Shown: one piece after another, positions 21,691-32,835 of the stretch
How positions within the stretch are numbered: the first letter of the stretch is position 1
Layout: each line of letters starts with the position of its first letter
From: Gliomastix tumulicola
Lineage: Eukaryota; Ascomycota; Sordariomycetes; Hypocreales; Bionectriaceae
Length of the DNA: 64,000 bases
Direction: 5' to 3'
NCBI GenBank assembly: GCA_001599755.1
Contig: BCHX01000004.1
Location: 992,001 to 1,056,000 of the forward strand
The notes under the pieces: model-generated
What the model was told of the DNA's origin: nothing
The model's database searches: none
Seen by the model: only the letters and a program-made list of their open reading frames with translations
Program-made: the position numbers and the translations under genes

Positions 21691-23914
21691 GGTTTCTCTC
21701 TTCTTCTCTTTTCTCTTTCTCTCTCTCTCCTTAATTCTGCCCTATTATGTCAGGGATGTATGTGGTCCTGTCTTGTGTGGAATGCGGGATTCGTCGACGA
21801 TGCTGGGTGCTTGCGCCGGAACCGAGACTGCAGTCCCGAAGTGGAGTGGCTTGATGATGCGTACAGGCGATTGTTGTCCCGAGGCCCGGCGATCGGGAAT
21901 ACGATCGGCCGACGAGGATCCATATATGACTAATGGCCCTCCAGCCTCTCATAAAAGGGTCCCCTTTTCCAACGGGCCCCGTTAAAGCTTGTTCCGCATG
22001 AGGTGACCCGTATTGAGCACGCACCGATGCAACGACGATTTCCCAACAAACACACGTTCGACTACTAGCATTTTCAGGGGACCGGTCTCGATGCGGGTTC
22101 CCAGTTCCTGACAAATTCGGTTTCGCCCAAAAGTCGAAAGATTTAAACAACAAGTTACTAGCCCGCATCGGTGCGCGGTATCTCGATCTTGGAAAAGTGC
22201 CAATAGTTCTGCAGGCCTGAAGCACTGGCCAAGCGCCACACCGGCCGGCCTTTGAATGCTGCGACGGGAGCTAATGGGCTGGACCACGTGCGTCCCAGCA
22301 CGACACGGGCTGGCTTCCAACGGTTTTTTTTTCTCTTCTTCTTCTTCCTCCCCAATGATTATCTGATCGATCACCTTACCTTGGTGTATGTGACCAGACC
22401 GGACCGGGAGAGGAATGGCGGAATTTAGAGGTGATATTATCCACACGAGCTGTTTTTTTGTTGCTGGCTCGTCACTCTGTCGCATTGCTTCAATTACGTA
22501 CAAAGTCCACCAAGTGTGAAAAAGTGGCGTAGCCTTCGGCCTGCCTGATTCTCGAGGGAAAAGTGGGAAGCATGATGAGTCTGACAGGGCGGGCTGGTGG
22601 GAGACATGGCAGCACCACGCACGACAGTGTAGAAGTTGTGTTGGAGGGTGTCGTCGGACGGAGTAATTTCAAGTAGCATTATAGCGAGATAAAGAGTGAG
22701 ACATGCGTTGCAATCCGGGATTGATTCCACACCTCCACGATCTGCAGCAGCGAATAGGTAGGTAGGTACGGAGTGACGCTGGAGAGAGACTCGGGCATTG
22801 AAGCAGAGTGAGGCCTCTCTCCACGCCTCCTTGGGGTCTCTTTGGGGCAGGAACGTGGGCAGTGACTGCCAGGCGAGTGCCCACCAGAGCGCCTTGCCAG
22901 TCCCGTGCTCGAAAGGGAGATCGCCATTGGCTGGCGGGTCGTGCCTGCCAATGCAGCCCTTTCTGCACGTTACTAACGACTACCCACTCCATCACAATCT
23001 ATTTGCGGTGTCGTCAGACACGCTGCGGTCTCTTCCGACACACTCTCTCGCCAGCTCCCAGACAAATCCTTAATTCCTGCCTGCAGATTTTCACCGGTGC
23101 CTCTGGGGCCTCTGCCTGTCTGTGTCTCGCTTTCGTGCACGAAAAGGCCTACCCCCCTGCCACTTGTGGAGTGGTATTGGCAGTCCGTTGTGCTGGGGTT
23201 GCCACACCATCGACGACGACCTTCAGGACTCGAGGACTCGTCCCGTCGAATCAGATCGCTCAACTCGCACCACATTGTCTACCAGCACCCCATATTGCCT
23301 ATTGCTCCTTTCCCTTGGCCCTGACCCTCCCCCTTCCAAGGGACGAGATCTGGACTTTCGGATTCAGTTGACGGGACTATTTGGGCGGCTTGGCTCAGTA
23401 ACGAGAAAGCCCGACCCTCTCCCTCTCCGCCACCCACGCCCTGCATCTGAAGGACGACGCAGCAGACGAGGGACCCCCCACTAGAAGTCAATTGAGGTCG
23501 CCCGGTTACTCGGGCTGCTGGGTCGCCCCGTACGCTTCCCTTTAAACCCCAAGTGGCTCGCACGTCTCGGTTGGCCGGGAACAGCCCTCTCGCCTCATCT
23601 TCATCCTCACAACCCTCAGCTACTACCTGTGTTGCAGAGCTCACGATGGGAGCCGTCCCCCGCATGTCTTGTTCACGTCACACGGCATATCCAACCCCAT
23701 CCCCCCGTCACTCGAATATTAATACACGACGAGTCGGTGCCTAAGAAGGGAACCCCGACGACGACCAAACGGCGACTGACTTAGCAATCTTCGCCTCGCT
23801 CGCGCCCCCCCTCAGTTGCTAGACGAGCTGGGCAGGGTTGCCGCTGACGCGGTGTCGGTTCTGTTGCTGTGACCTTGTTCATAGGCATGGCAGAGACGGC
23901 GCTACATACACAAC
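21691..23914. other. Divergent intergenic region SDHAF4 / PHO-4
   Basis: 2.2 kb without a supportable gene. It holds the promoters of both flanking genes. Possible phosphate-regulator sites are CACGTG at 22285-22290 and CACGTT at 22966-22971; the Neurospora NUC-1 and yeast Pho4 bHLH factors recognise CACGTG/CACGTT (established for those organisms, inferred here). Confidence 0.5.
22285..22290. promoter_or_regulatory. CACGTG E-box, possible NUC-1/Pho4 site
   Basis: Perfect CACGTG about 1.6 kb upstream of the phosphate permease start. The hexamer is short and can occur by chance, so this is only suggestive. Confidence 0.25.
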
Positions 23915-25808
23915 ATGGCGGTTCTTAGCAGATACGATTACATCTTTGCGATTGCGAGTCTCTTTACTTTTCTTGATGCTTGGAATATCGGTAAGGCGCC
24001 GTCCGTTCCTGTTGTCCTGACTCAGATGCTGTGAAGATCCCTAGGAGAACACGGTCGTGTACTTACTAACCCCCCCGCCTAGGCGCCAACGATGTCGCCA
24101 ACTCGTTCGCGACGTCGGTCTCGTCGAGATCCCTCACCCTGAAGCAGGCGATGGCCGTCGCCTCCATCTGCGAATTCGCGGGCAGTGCCGCCGTAGGCGA
24201 ACGTGTCGCCGACACCATCCGCACCAAGATCATCGACCCTCACCTCTACGACCAGTCCCCCCCTGTCCTCCTCCTCGCAATGATGTGCGCCATCGTCGGC
24301 TCCTCCACCTTCCTCACCATCGCCACGAGGTATGGCATGCCCGTCTCTACGACACATTCCATCGTCGGCGGTCTCGTCGGATCGGCCACGGCGTCGATCG
24401 GCATCCAGAAGGTGCACTGGGGGTGGAATGGCGTGTCGCAGGTGTTTGCGGCCTGGGTCGTCGCACCGGGCATCGCGGGCGTCTTTGGCGCTATCATGTT
24501 CTTCTGCACGAGGAAGTTCGTCTTGTCCACGAAGACGGCGGTGCGGAGGGCGTGGTATTCGATCCCGTTCTTCACCTTTCTTACTGTCGCTTCAATTACG
24601 AGTATGTTCTCGGAGTGGCCTGGTTTCGGGCGTGGAGTGTGGCTAACAAAACGATAGTGCTTGTCGTCTGGAAGGGTGTAAAAGACGAGCTTTTGTCAAC
24701 TCATCTCATGCTCATTACTATTTTCGTCACGGCTACCGGTGTCGTCGTCCTCCAAGGCATATTCCTCATGCCGTGGCTTTGGGTTCGCGTCATGCGCGAG
24801 GATTGGACACTCCGTTGGTATCATGTATTCAAAGGACCCCTCGTCCTTAAACGTGGTCCACCACCACCGACTCCCTTTGGCTTCGTCAAGCCCCAGATCA
24901 AAGACTATTACCGCGGCCACCTCACCTCCGAGGAGCTCGCCTATGTTCGTGCGTCCGAAACGCTGTTGCAGTCCGTCCAGACTCCGGACGACCGACCGCC
25001 CGACTTTGGAAAGTCTGGCGGCCCCGATGACGACTTCGTGCTGCCGCTTCCGGCTCAGCCACTGCCACCCTCCACACCTCCGAGACAGATGGACAGCAAC
25101 CAGAACTCGGATACATTTATTCCTCCCCGCCCGGCGGGTCCCTGGAACAGCATTCCCGTAATCCTATGGAAGATTAACCGATTCATGCTCCGGGGCATAG
25201 AACAGGATGTCATCAGCATGCAGAAGCGCAATGTCGTTCTTCAGTGGGATCTCGAGGACATGCATTCTCGATCCGCACACTACGATAATCGGGCAGAGTA
25301 CATGTACTCTGCGCTGCAGATCATGACTGCAGCCGCGGCATCCTTCACACACGGCGCGAACGATGTGGCCAACGCCATCGCCCCCTTCACCACGGCTTAC
25401 CAGGTCTGGATGTCGGGGGAAATCCCCGACATGGTCGAGGTGCCGGTTTGGATCCTCTGTTTCGGCGGTGGCGCCATCGTGCTTGGCCTGCTGACGTTTG
25501 GCTATCACGTCATGCGGACGCTGGGTAATCGCCTGACGCTCATCTCACCGAGCAGAGGTTTCTGCATGGAACTGTCGAGTGCCATCACCGTATTGATGGC
25601 GACGAGACTGAAGCTGCCCGTCTCAACGACGCAGTGCATCACCGGTGCCACCATTGGTGTCGGTCTTGCGAATGGGGACTGGAGGTGCATCAACCCCAAG
25701 CTCGTGGCTTGGATCTACTTTGGCTGGCTCCTCACCGTGCCCGTGACGGCACTGATCTCGGGCTGCCTCATGGGGCTCATATTATATGCCCCAGGATGGT
25801 CGTCCTAA
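23915..25808 (+). CDS. pho-4: Phosphate permease PHO-4 (Na+/Pi symporter, PiT family)
   Basis: Three exons, 23915-23990, 24083-24601 and 24658-25808, give 581 aa; introns are 92 and 56 bp, and the second has a CTAAC branch site. The first 26 residues (MAVLSRYDYIFAIASLFTFL...) run into GANDVANSFA at 26-35, and the same signature recurs as GANDVANAIAPF near 431. These duplicated PD001131-type motifs define the PiT/Pho89 family. PVSTTHSIVGG follows the first repeat and PVSTTQCITGA the second. Two membrane halves flank a central cytosolic loop rich in Pro and Asp. Neurospora PHO-4 and yeast Pho89 import phosphate with Na+ at the plasma membrane under phosphate starvation; regulation by a NUC-1-type factor is inferred. 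Length matches the family (about 575-590 aa). Confidence 0.93.
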
Positions 25809-26523
25809 GCACTTTAGCTTGACGACAAGCCACCCACCGTCCCTCCACGTCTGGCTCAACCCTACCCGAGGATATCCTCACCTATTATACCCCTGCGACT
25901 TGGAGCTTCCGAGTCGTCACCCTATCATATACTGGGAGGCCTTGTTTTGTTTATACCTAGCGGGATTGGATCATGTATATATGTATGACTTGCTGATTTT
26001 TGAGCCCTGGCGCTTTTGGAATACTTGCTGTTGGATATGGAAACTTGGTTCGGATTTGGATCTTAGTACTTATATGTGGGACATGAGAGAGAGGATGGAT
26101 ACAAGTCACCAAGACGGACAGGACTTTTTATATATTCCCCCTTTGACGATTTAGTATATCCACCATCGAGATACTCATGTTTATATGGCACGCATACTTC
26201 TATATAGAATCCATGCTATCTTTGTTCCGAATTCACTACTACTCCGAGTCCCCGCCGGAAGGTCACACTCCGGGCCGGGTCCACCGGCAGCGCCGATCGC
26301 AACCGCTTCCGGGGTTACGGACGGCTTCCGATGTCGAGTTGAGGTTGTTTGACGGCGAGAACGCCAGGGATCATGGCTTGGTTTGCTCGGAGAGCGTGTC
26401 CGTTGGGCCGTCTTGGATGGGCCGGGGCTGTGTTTGAGCAAGTACATATAGTTCGTGTGTCGGCCTCCTGAATGTCCTCTGCCCGGCGGCCCCCTTGGTT
26501 GGTACTTCTTCACACATCAAGGA

Positions 26524-26547
26524 TACATACATACATACATACATACA
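26524..26547. repeat. (TACA)6 microsatellite
   Basis: Six perfect TACA units in the xylanase promoter or leader. Confidence 0.9.
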
Positions 26548-26594
26548 ACCTACTTACTAGTACCTAGGGAGTGTCTGTCTTGCCTTCCAAGCCA

Positions 26595-26620
26595 CCGCCG
26601 CCGCCGCCGCCGCCGCCGCC
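26595..26620. repeat. (CCG)n tract before the xylanase start
   Basis: About nine CCG triplets end ten bases before the predicted ATG. The tract is in frame with an upstream ATG at 26571 and would encode polyproline if that ATG were used. Confidence 0.9.
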
Positions 26621-26630
26621 GACGCCCACG

Positions 26631-27847
26631 ATGCACACGCCAACCCTCCTCACCGTCCTCGGCACATCCGCCGCCGTGGTGACCGCCCAGCTCCACGACC
26701 TGGCCGTCGCCGCGGGGCTCGAGTACTTCGGCATCGCGTACGGCGAGGCCGTCGCCAACGACGAGGCCTACGTCGCGCTGACGTCGGACGCGTCCGAGAT
26801 CGGGCAGCTCACGCCCGAGAACGGGCAGAAGTGGGCGTACACGGAGCCGACGCGCGGGGAGTTCGCGTACGCCGGCGCGGAGGTGGTGCCCGGGATCGCG
26901 GCGGCGAATGGGCAGATTCTGCGGTGTCATGCGTTGACGTGGCATAGTCAGCTGCCGGGCTGGGGTGAGTTGTTGCTGCTGCTGCCCTCCTCTTAATGAA
27001 GAAAAAACATGAAGAAAAAGCATGAAGAAAGACTCAGGAGGAGCTACAGGACTGACGGGAAGTAATAGTCTCGAGCGGCACGTGGACGGCCGAGGAGCTC
27101 ACTGAGATTATCGAGACGCACATTGCCAATGTGGCGGGCCACTTTGCGGGACAGTGCTACCACTGGGACGTGGTCAACGAGCCGGCCGATGACAGCGGTG
27201 CCTGGAGGAGCAGCGTCTTCTACGATACGTTGGGCACCGACTTCCTCGCCATCTCGTTCAACGCTGCCAAGGACGCGGACCCGGATGCTAAGCTGTGAGC
27301 AACTCCCCCCCCCCCCTTAAGTCATTACTCCCCTACATCATGGCTCGTTAGAGAGAAGACTGACGATGATAGGTACCTCAACGACTACAACCTCGAGTAC
27401 AACGGCGCCAAGACCGACCGCATCCTCGAAGCCGCCCAGATCCTCCTCGACGCCGGCGCGCCCATCGACGGCGTCGGCTTCCAAGGCCACCTCATCGTCG
27501 GCTCCACGCCCCAGCGCGCCTCCCTCGCGGCCGCCCTCGAGCGCTTCACCGCCCTGGGGCTCGAGGTCGCCTACACCGAGGTCGACATCCGCCACGAGTC
27601 GCTGCCGCCGACGGACGAGGCGCTGGCGCAACAGGGCGCCGACTACGCCAACGTCGTGGGCTCGTGTCTCGACGTGGAGGGCTGTGTGGCCGTGACCATC
27701 TGGGGCATCACGGACAAGTATAGCTGGATCCCGGATACGTTCCCGGGCACGGGGGATGCGCTGCTGTATGATGCTGAGTATCAGCCTAAGCCGGCTTGGA
27801 CGAGTGTTTCGAGTGTGTTGGCGGCGGCGGCTACTGCTGCTCCTTAG
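26631..27847 (+). CDS. Secreted GH10 endo-1,4-beta-xylanase
   Basis: Three exons, 26631-26964, 27069-27294 and 27373-27847, give 344 aa. I chose the ATG at 26631 because it begins a standard signal peptide (MHTPTLLTVLGTSAAVVTAQ); an in-frame ATG at 26571 would put polyproline in front of it. The mature protein is a single GH10 catalytic barrel. RCHALTWHSQLPGW is the substrate-binding strand; WDVVNEP places the acid/base at Glu149, and YTEVDIR places the nucleophile at Glu256; W-G-I-T-D lies near the C-terminus. There is no carbohydrate-binding module. GH10 enzymes hydrolyse internal beta-1,4 links of xylan outside the cell, releasing short xylo-oligosaccharides. Carbon-catabolite repression is possible (CCGGGG upstream) but unproven. 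The CDS converges on the next gene with only 197 bp between stops. Confidence 0.93.
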
Positions 27848-28044
27848 GATGGGGTGTATGTGTTTGTGTTTGTGTGTTTGGGATGAGTATATATGAGTTG
27901 GTTATCTATTGTATATAGAGTACTCGTGCTTAGTCTACCTATAGTCAAGAGAAGAATGCACTTTGAAAACAAGTTGGCCATGTCATCACATCATGGGGGT
28001 ATCCTAGGCGGGTAGAAACGAAAGGAGAGGAGGAAAGGTGAAAA

Positions 28045-29340
28045 TCAGTAGGAAGCGAACAGCGCATCCAGAGACTCCAAGTTTGTCTGGCTCGCCGTCT
28101 CCCACTCGTCCTCATCATATTCCAGATATTCCAGATCATGTAGTCTGTCGTGCTCCGATGTCAGATAGCTGCTCAGATCAGCAGCCGCCTCCGGCTTCAC
28201 GTCTATCTCCGTCTCGGCCCCGATTCCAGAGTCCACACTCCCCGTCTCACTAAGATTGCTGAACTTGAGCTCAACCTCCCCGTCCTCCTCCACCGCGGCC
28301 GCGGAGCCCCCGAAGTGAGACCAGTCCCCATTGTCAGTCGGGAAGGCCCTCAGGACGCACGCCCGGCGTCCGTCGTCAGCCGTGCTTCCCGGATGGTATA
28401 TCGTCCATTTGGGGGCCGTCGGGAACGGCCTACCCCATACCCGTTGGTACTTGACGATCAGCGACGCCTCGATGCCGGTCGGGTACTCCTCCTCCAGCGT
28501 CGCCAGGTTGAACAGCCTTCCGTGGTAGGTGTGCACGTCGACCGGGTTCTCCTCCCACAGCGGCGCGAAGATGTACATGTGGGATGCGAGCCCGCCTCCC
28601 ACGCCATCCAGCTCGGTTCTCAGCCTTGCCGCGTCCGGGACGACACGGTGCAGCGCGGCGACGGACTGCACAGGGACGACGACGTACTCGGGGATGTCGA
28701 ACTCGGCGTCCCCCACGGCAAAGAGCAGGTTCACCCTTCGCCCGCCGTACCCGAGATCCCCCGACCTGACACCCAGGGCGCGTGCCAAGGCACAGACGTC
28801 GAAGTACAGGGCGCAGCCGCACGTCAGCATGGGCTGGCCGACCGTCACGATCTCGGCATCATCCGCGTCGCCGCCCTCGGGGATCGTGGCCGCCCTGAAG
28901 TCGCCGTGGACGCTGAACGCAAAGGCCTTGCGCGGCGCGAGCCTCTCGCAGCTGGTCAGCTGGATCGGCGGCAGCGTGGCGGGGATCATATCCCGCCGCA
29001 GCATGTACCACATCGCGCCGAGGAGGGTGTGCCCCGGCGTCTTCCGCTCGACGACGTCGCCTGCCGGCGTGACCGTGCCGAACCAGAAGTTGATATGCGG
29101 GCCGAGCCCGGTCTGGAAGGACAGGAACACGACGTCGGTCCCGGGGAAGAGGCGTGCCACGGCGAGCAGCCGTTCCGCCGTGTAGGGCCACGGGAGGCTG
29201 GTGGTCTCGGCGACGATGAGCGGTCTGCCTGCTCGCTTTTGGTAGCTGAAGACGTTGAGGCGGGAAAAGGGTATCGTGCGGTTGTCGGTGGCTTCTCCGT
29301 GGCTGTCGAGGTTTAATTTGTAGCGCCGAGGGGTTGCCAT
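28045..29340 (-). CDS. Hypothetical protein, 431 aa
   Basis: Intronless and not recognised. I chose the ATG at 29340 (MATPRRYKLNLDSHGEATDN) because the in-frame extension upstream looks like untranslated leader and a TATA-like element lies 66 nt before this ATG. The protein looks globular for about 350 residues, with many aromatic and aliphatic segments (e.g. PHINFWFGTV, ASHMYIFAPLWEE, PKWTIYHPG). It ends in an acidic, Asp/Glu/Tyr-rich tail (DLEYLEYDEDEWETAS). There is no signal peptide or membrane helix. GC-rich codon use matches that of its neighbours, so it is probably a real gene. Possibly a lineage-restricted cytosolic protein; I cannot assign a function. Confidence 0.7.
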   Translation of the reverse strand: MATPRRYKLNLDSHGEATDNRTIPFSRLNVFSYQKRAGRPLIVAETTSLPWPYTAERLLAVARLFPGTDVVFLSFQTGLGPHINFWFGTVTPAGDVVERKTPGHTLLGAMWYMLRRDMIPATLPPIQLTSCERLAPRKAFAFSVHGDFRAATIPEGGDADDAEIVTVGQPMLTCGCALYFDVCALARALGVRSGDLGYGGRRVNLLFAVGDAEFDIPEYVVVPVQSVAALHRVVPDAARLRTELDGVGGGLASHMYIFAPLWEENPVDVHTYHGRLFNLATLEEEYPTGIEASLIVKYQRVWGRPFPTAPKWTIYHPGSTADDGRRACVLRAFPTDNGDWSHFGGSAAAVEEDGEVELKFSNLSETGSVDSGIGAETEIDVKPEAAADLSSYLTSEHDRLHDLEYLEYDEDEWETASQTNLESLDALFASY

Positions 29341-29405
29341 GATCGAGGTTGATGGGCGGCGGACTGAGGTATTGGTGAACTGATATGATGCTGGTATAAG
29401 GGAGA

Positions 29406-29420
29406 GGAAGATATAAAAGC
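29406..29420 (-). promoter_or_regulatory. TATA-like element of the 431-aa gene
   Basis: On the minus strand it reads GCTTTTATATCTTCC, ending about 66 nt before the ATG at 29340. It nearly repeats the element at 13690-13706. Confidence 0.45.
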
Positions 29421-29788
29421 TGTCACTTCTTGCTTGATGTACTGATGTTTGGGAAGTAAAGACCATACGAGCGAGGTTTGCTTGACCGAGAGTCGGGTTG
29501 CTTGCTCGACGGTGTAGCTGGTCTGGCTGCTTCGTCATGGCAGAGGTGAATTTCATCTGATCTTGCCTACCGCACTTTCCATATTCCTTATCAACCATAA
29601 TCTTTATTCTGTAGGGTTCTGGGCTCTTACCCTCACATAGTTCTCACCAAGTGCTCTTTCCAAACTGAAGTCCAACTGAAGTCATGGTCATGATATTCTC
29701 ATTCATGTATGCCTTGAATCTACAACACATGCGCAAAGCCCACACCATCTTGTCTTAACCGTAACATTTTTTTTCTTCTTTTCCCTTT
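29421..29788. other. Spacer between two minus-strand genes
   Basis: Promoter of the 431-aa gene and the 3' flank of GluRS. No gene is seen. Confidence 0.6.
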
Positions 29789-31727
29789 TTAGTTACCTGT
29801 CGGGACCTTGAAAAGCACGGCTTTCCCGCCTGGGCCCTCGCCGACGGCCTTGTCAACGCGGTAGTAGCCCTTGCGCTCCAGCTGAAGGAACTCGCCAGCC
29901 TTCAGCGTGCCCACGCCGGGATCGCAGATGGCCTCGACCATGGTGGCCGAGTTGGGGTTCAGGAACGCATCGAGCTCGTCGTCCTTGTCCAGCGCGTCCT
30001 TGGTGATGAGGTAGTCAAACTCCCACAGCTCGGCCTCGACGTTGTTGTCGCCGTCGGCAAGCCAGCTCATCTTCTGCTTGGTCGTCTTGAAGTCGCCCTC
30101 GAGGTGGAGCTCCAGCTGGAGATCCTTGATGGGAGCCGCGGACTTGTCGAGACCGCGGACGATGGCGTTGCCCCAGGTCATGAGCGTGAACTCCTCGTCG
30201 TTGGCGAGGGCCGCCACGTCCACCTGGTCCATGAAGAGCTTGCTGCCGAAGCGGACCTTCTTCGTGCCCACATCGGGGTTCTTGGGGTGCTTGGGGCGGT
30301 CCTCGAGGTACGGGGTCTCCGGGCCGCCAGTGATGGTGACAGGCACGATGTCCTTCTTCTCGACTGCGCTGTATCGCGGGACGATGGGGTCGAGGATACG
30401 CTTGTTGACGGCCCAGACGGCAGCCCACTCCATGTTCACGATGTTACGGCTGGGTCCCTGCTTGAGCATGAACTCGCGGAGGGCGGCGACCGTCAGCCCA
30501 CGGCGGATGATACCACGGACGGTGGGCATGCGCGGGTCGTCCCAGCCGCTGACCTTGCCGGTGTCGACCACCTTGGTGAGCTTACGCTTGGAGAGGAACG
30601 TCTTGACGAAGTTGATGCGGGAGAACTCCCACAGGTTGACGCGGCGGATGTCGAGCGTGTTCAGGAACCAGTGGTACTGCTCGTTGCGGTCCGCGTACTC
30701 GGTGGTGCGCAGGGCGTGCGTCACGCCCTCGAGGCTGTCGACGACGGGGCAGGCAAAGTCGTAGGTCGGGTAGATGTTCCAGGTCCAGCCGGTGCGGTGG
30801 TGGGGGGCGGGCTCCTTGCCCTGCCAGTTGGGGAAGCGGTAGATGATGGGGTCGCGCATGGCGCCGTTGCTCGAGTCGAAGGCGATGCGGGCGCGGATGC
30901 AGTGCTTCCGGCCGAGGTCCGTGCCCTCCTTCATCTCCTTGAACATGGCGAGCGACTCCTCGGCGGGCCTGTCGCGGCGCGCGCTCGGCAGCCTGTTCAT
31001 GCGGTCCTTCTTCTGGATCTCCTGGTCCGTGTCGTCGGCGTAGGCGTTGCCGTCGCGGATCAGCTTCTCGGCCGTCTCGTAGATCTGCTGGAAGTAGTCG
31101 CTCGTGTGGGTGATGCGCTCGATCTTGATGCCCAGGAGCTTGGTGTCGTCGACGATGGAGTCCTCGTACTCCTGCTTCTCCTTGGACGGGTTCGTGTCGT
31201 CGAAGCGGACAATCATCTTGCCGTCGAAGGCGATGTTGGCGAAGTAGTCGTTAAGCAGGGCGGCCTTGGCGTGGCCGATGTGCAGGTAGCCCCTGGGAGT
31301 TCGGTTAGACACACACTCAAAAACTTCGATTCGATATCTGGATTGGGATGAGAACCTACGAAGGCTCAGGAGGGAACCGCGTGACGACGCCGTTCTCGGT
31401 GTTGGAGAGACCGATGTTGTAGTTGGCACCTCCCTTGTTGGCCTTCTTGGCGCCGGGGGCCTCCTCCTTCAGCTCGGGGTGCGTCGTCTCGATGTAGTTG
31501 AACCAGCGGGCGACACTGGCAAACGAGCCCTTCCGGACGGAGCCCATGGCCACCTTGTTCGACCGCAGAGCCGTCCAGACCTTGCGGTCCGTGTCTGAGA
31601 GGTCGTAGCCATCGAGGTACGTCCTCAGGGTCAGGTACTTCTCGAGCTGGAGGACCAGGGGCTCGAGAGACTTGAAGTCTGCCGCCGCGAGGGCGGGGGC
31701 GAGGGTGTCGAAGTCAATTCCGCTCAT
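29789..31727 (-). CDS. gus1: Glutamyl-tRNA synthetase, cytosolic
   Basis: Two exons, 31360-31727 and 29789-31292, with a 67-bp intron, give 623 aa. It charges tRNA-Glu with glutamate. Residues 1-90 form a short GST-like N-terminal domain (MSGIDFDTLAPALAAADF...ARWFNYIETTHPEL), which in yeast binds the cofactor Arc1. The class-I catalytic domain follows: RFPPEPSGYLHIGH with HIGH at 127-130, R-F-D-D-T-N-P near 152-158, and the second signature LSKRKL at 356-361. The C-terminal anticodon-binding beta-barrels follow (GNAIVRGLDKS, LVHLEGD-type strands). It is of the eukaryotic/archaeal GluRS-GlnRS type, not the mitochondrial (bacterial) type. Yeast Gus1 is about 708 aa, so this one is somewhat short, mainly in the N-terminal domain. 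The intron lies just before HIGH. No TATA element is apparent, as is usual for a housekeeping gene. Confidence 0.93.
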
Positions 31728-32607
31728 GTCGTGCCGGGGGCCGTCGTCTATCGTGGAATGTCAAGGGGAGAACTAATGTCCGTTTATCGCCGTCGATTCG
31801 TCTGTGGGAAAAGGAAGATCTTTCAGCTGCCTGACGAAGTCGTGTGTTTGTTTGCAAGGCGGGGCAGCTTTCGAAATTTTGGAGGGGTTCAGGTTTGACT
31901 CAGAATCGTCAGTGTCTCTCGGCGGGGCCAGCATTTGCCCCGCGCTTTGCTCTTTTTGGTCACTTTGGCGTTATCCCCGATTCTGAGGGTGAAGGCATTG
32001 TCCAGCTCAGGCCATAGCAGAAACGAGGCACCTGATGGCCTTTTGATTAATAAAAATTTATATACTATATGATAATTTTGGTAGCCTCGAATGAGGTACA
32101 CGTAGACAGGCCTATGATACTGTCCAAGAACTGGAGAAGCTTCTGATGGTTATCGGGCTGCTACTCAACGTCCGTCAGGTCCAACTTGGGTGTTTATTGC
32201 ACTTGTGCTATCGGCGTCACACCTACTTGGGGTCAATCAAAATAGGAATGACGTCTCAGCCCTGAGGATCATCATCACGATCATGTTTCGCTGTTATGGC
32301 CGACCTCCAAGGGGGAACCGGCTGGCCGCAAGGCCCGATGAGATCCATCGGCGTTAGGCCTGGAGAGCATGCTTGGGCCGACAAAAAGGGCGATAACGCT
32401 TAACCATAATTTGCGGAGAAAAGTCCCAATATTTATGTCTGTAGATCTATGCTTAACGCCGAAAAGAAGGTCCCCCACAATTACACCTTAACTCATCGGC
32501 CATTAACTTTCAGCTGTGAACAGCTTCGCCGACGGTCACCATCTTCCACCGTTTCTAGCATTCCAGTCACTCGGACGTCATTGTATCCTAATTCCGAGCA
32601 CGATGGC

Positions 32608-32613
32608 TATAAA
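32608..32613 (+). promoter_or_regulatory. TATA box of the SDR gene
   Basis: CTATAAAT context, about 220 nt before the ATG at 32836. The leader between them contains CAT repeats and ends in an A-rich stretch directly before ACACAATGG. Confidence 0.5.
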
Positions 32614-32649
32614 TCTGGGGATGTCTCCTCGAGTTGAGGTGTCTGGTCC

Positions 32650-32679
32650 TCATCATCATCATCATCATCATCATCATTA
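32650..32679. repeat. (CAT)n repeat in the SDR leader
   Basis: About ten CAT units, continuing imperfectly to about 32700. Confidence 0.9.
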
Positions 32680-32835
32680 TCATTATCATCTCCATCATCA
32701 ACACACTTGAACAATACAGCCAACCAGCCTCAACTACACTCCCAACTCTGAGAAGCTACCAACCGCTTCAATCTACAAACACTCCAATATAAGATCTTTC
32801 TGAAATAACTCAACACTTTACAAAAAAAAAACACA

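Larger units (their letters stand above)
25809..26630. other. Spacer upstream of the xylanase
   Basis: Left part is the 3' flank of PHO-4, AT-rich with TATA-like stretches. The right part is the xylanase promoter: a possible CreA/CRE1 site (CCGGGG at 26309-26314), a CATA microsatellite at 26524-26547 and a CCG tract just before the ATG. I found no GGCTAA (XlnR/Xyr1) box. No gene is seen. Confidence 0.6.
31728..32835. other. Divergent intergenic region GluRS / SDR
   Basis: 1.1 kb holding both promoters. It has an AT-rich patch at about 32040-32080, a TATA box at 32608-32613 and an ATC/CAT repeat at 32650-32700 in the SDR leader. No gene is seen. Confidence 0.6.

Noticed and set aside
28150..29316. 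388-codon plus-strand frame opposite the 431-aa protein
   Set aside because: Arg/Val/Gly/Asp-rich shadow composition, no sensible promoter or leader; the minus-strand frame is longer, with a TATA-like element and normal composition.
30104..31351. 415-codon plus-strand frame opposite GluRS
   Set aside because: Antisense shadow; the minus-strand product has the HIGH and SKRKL motifs.
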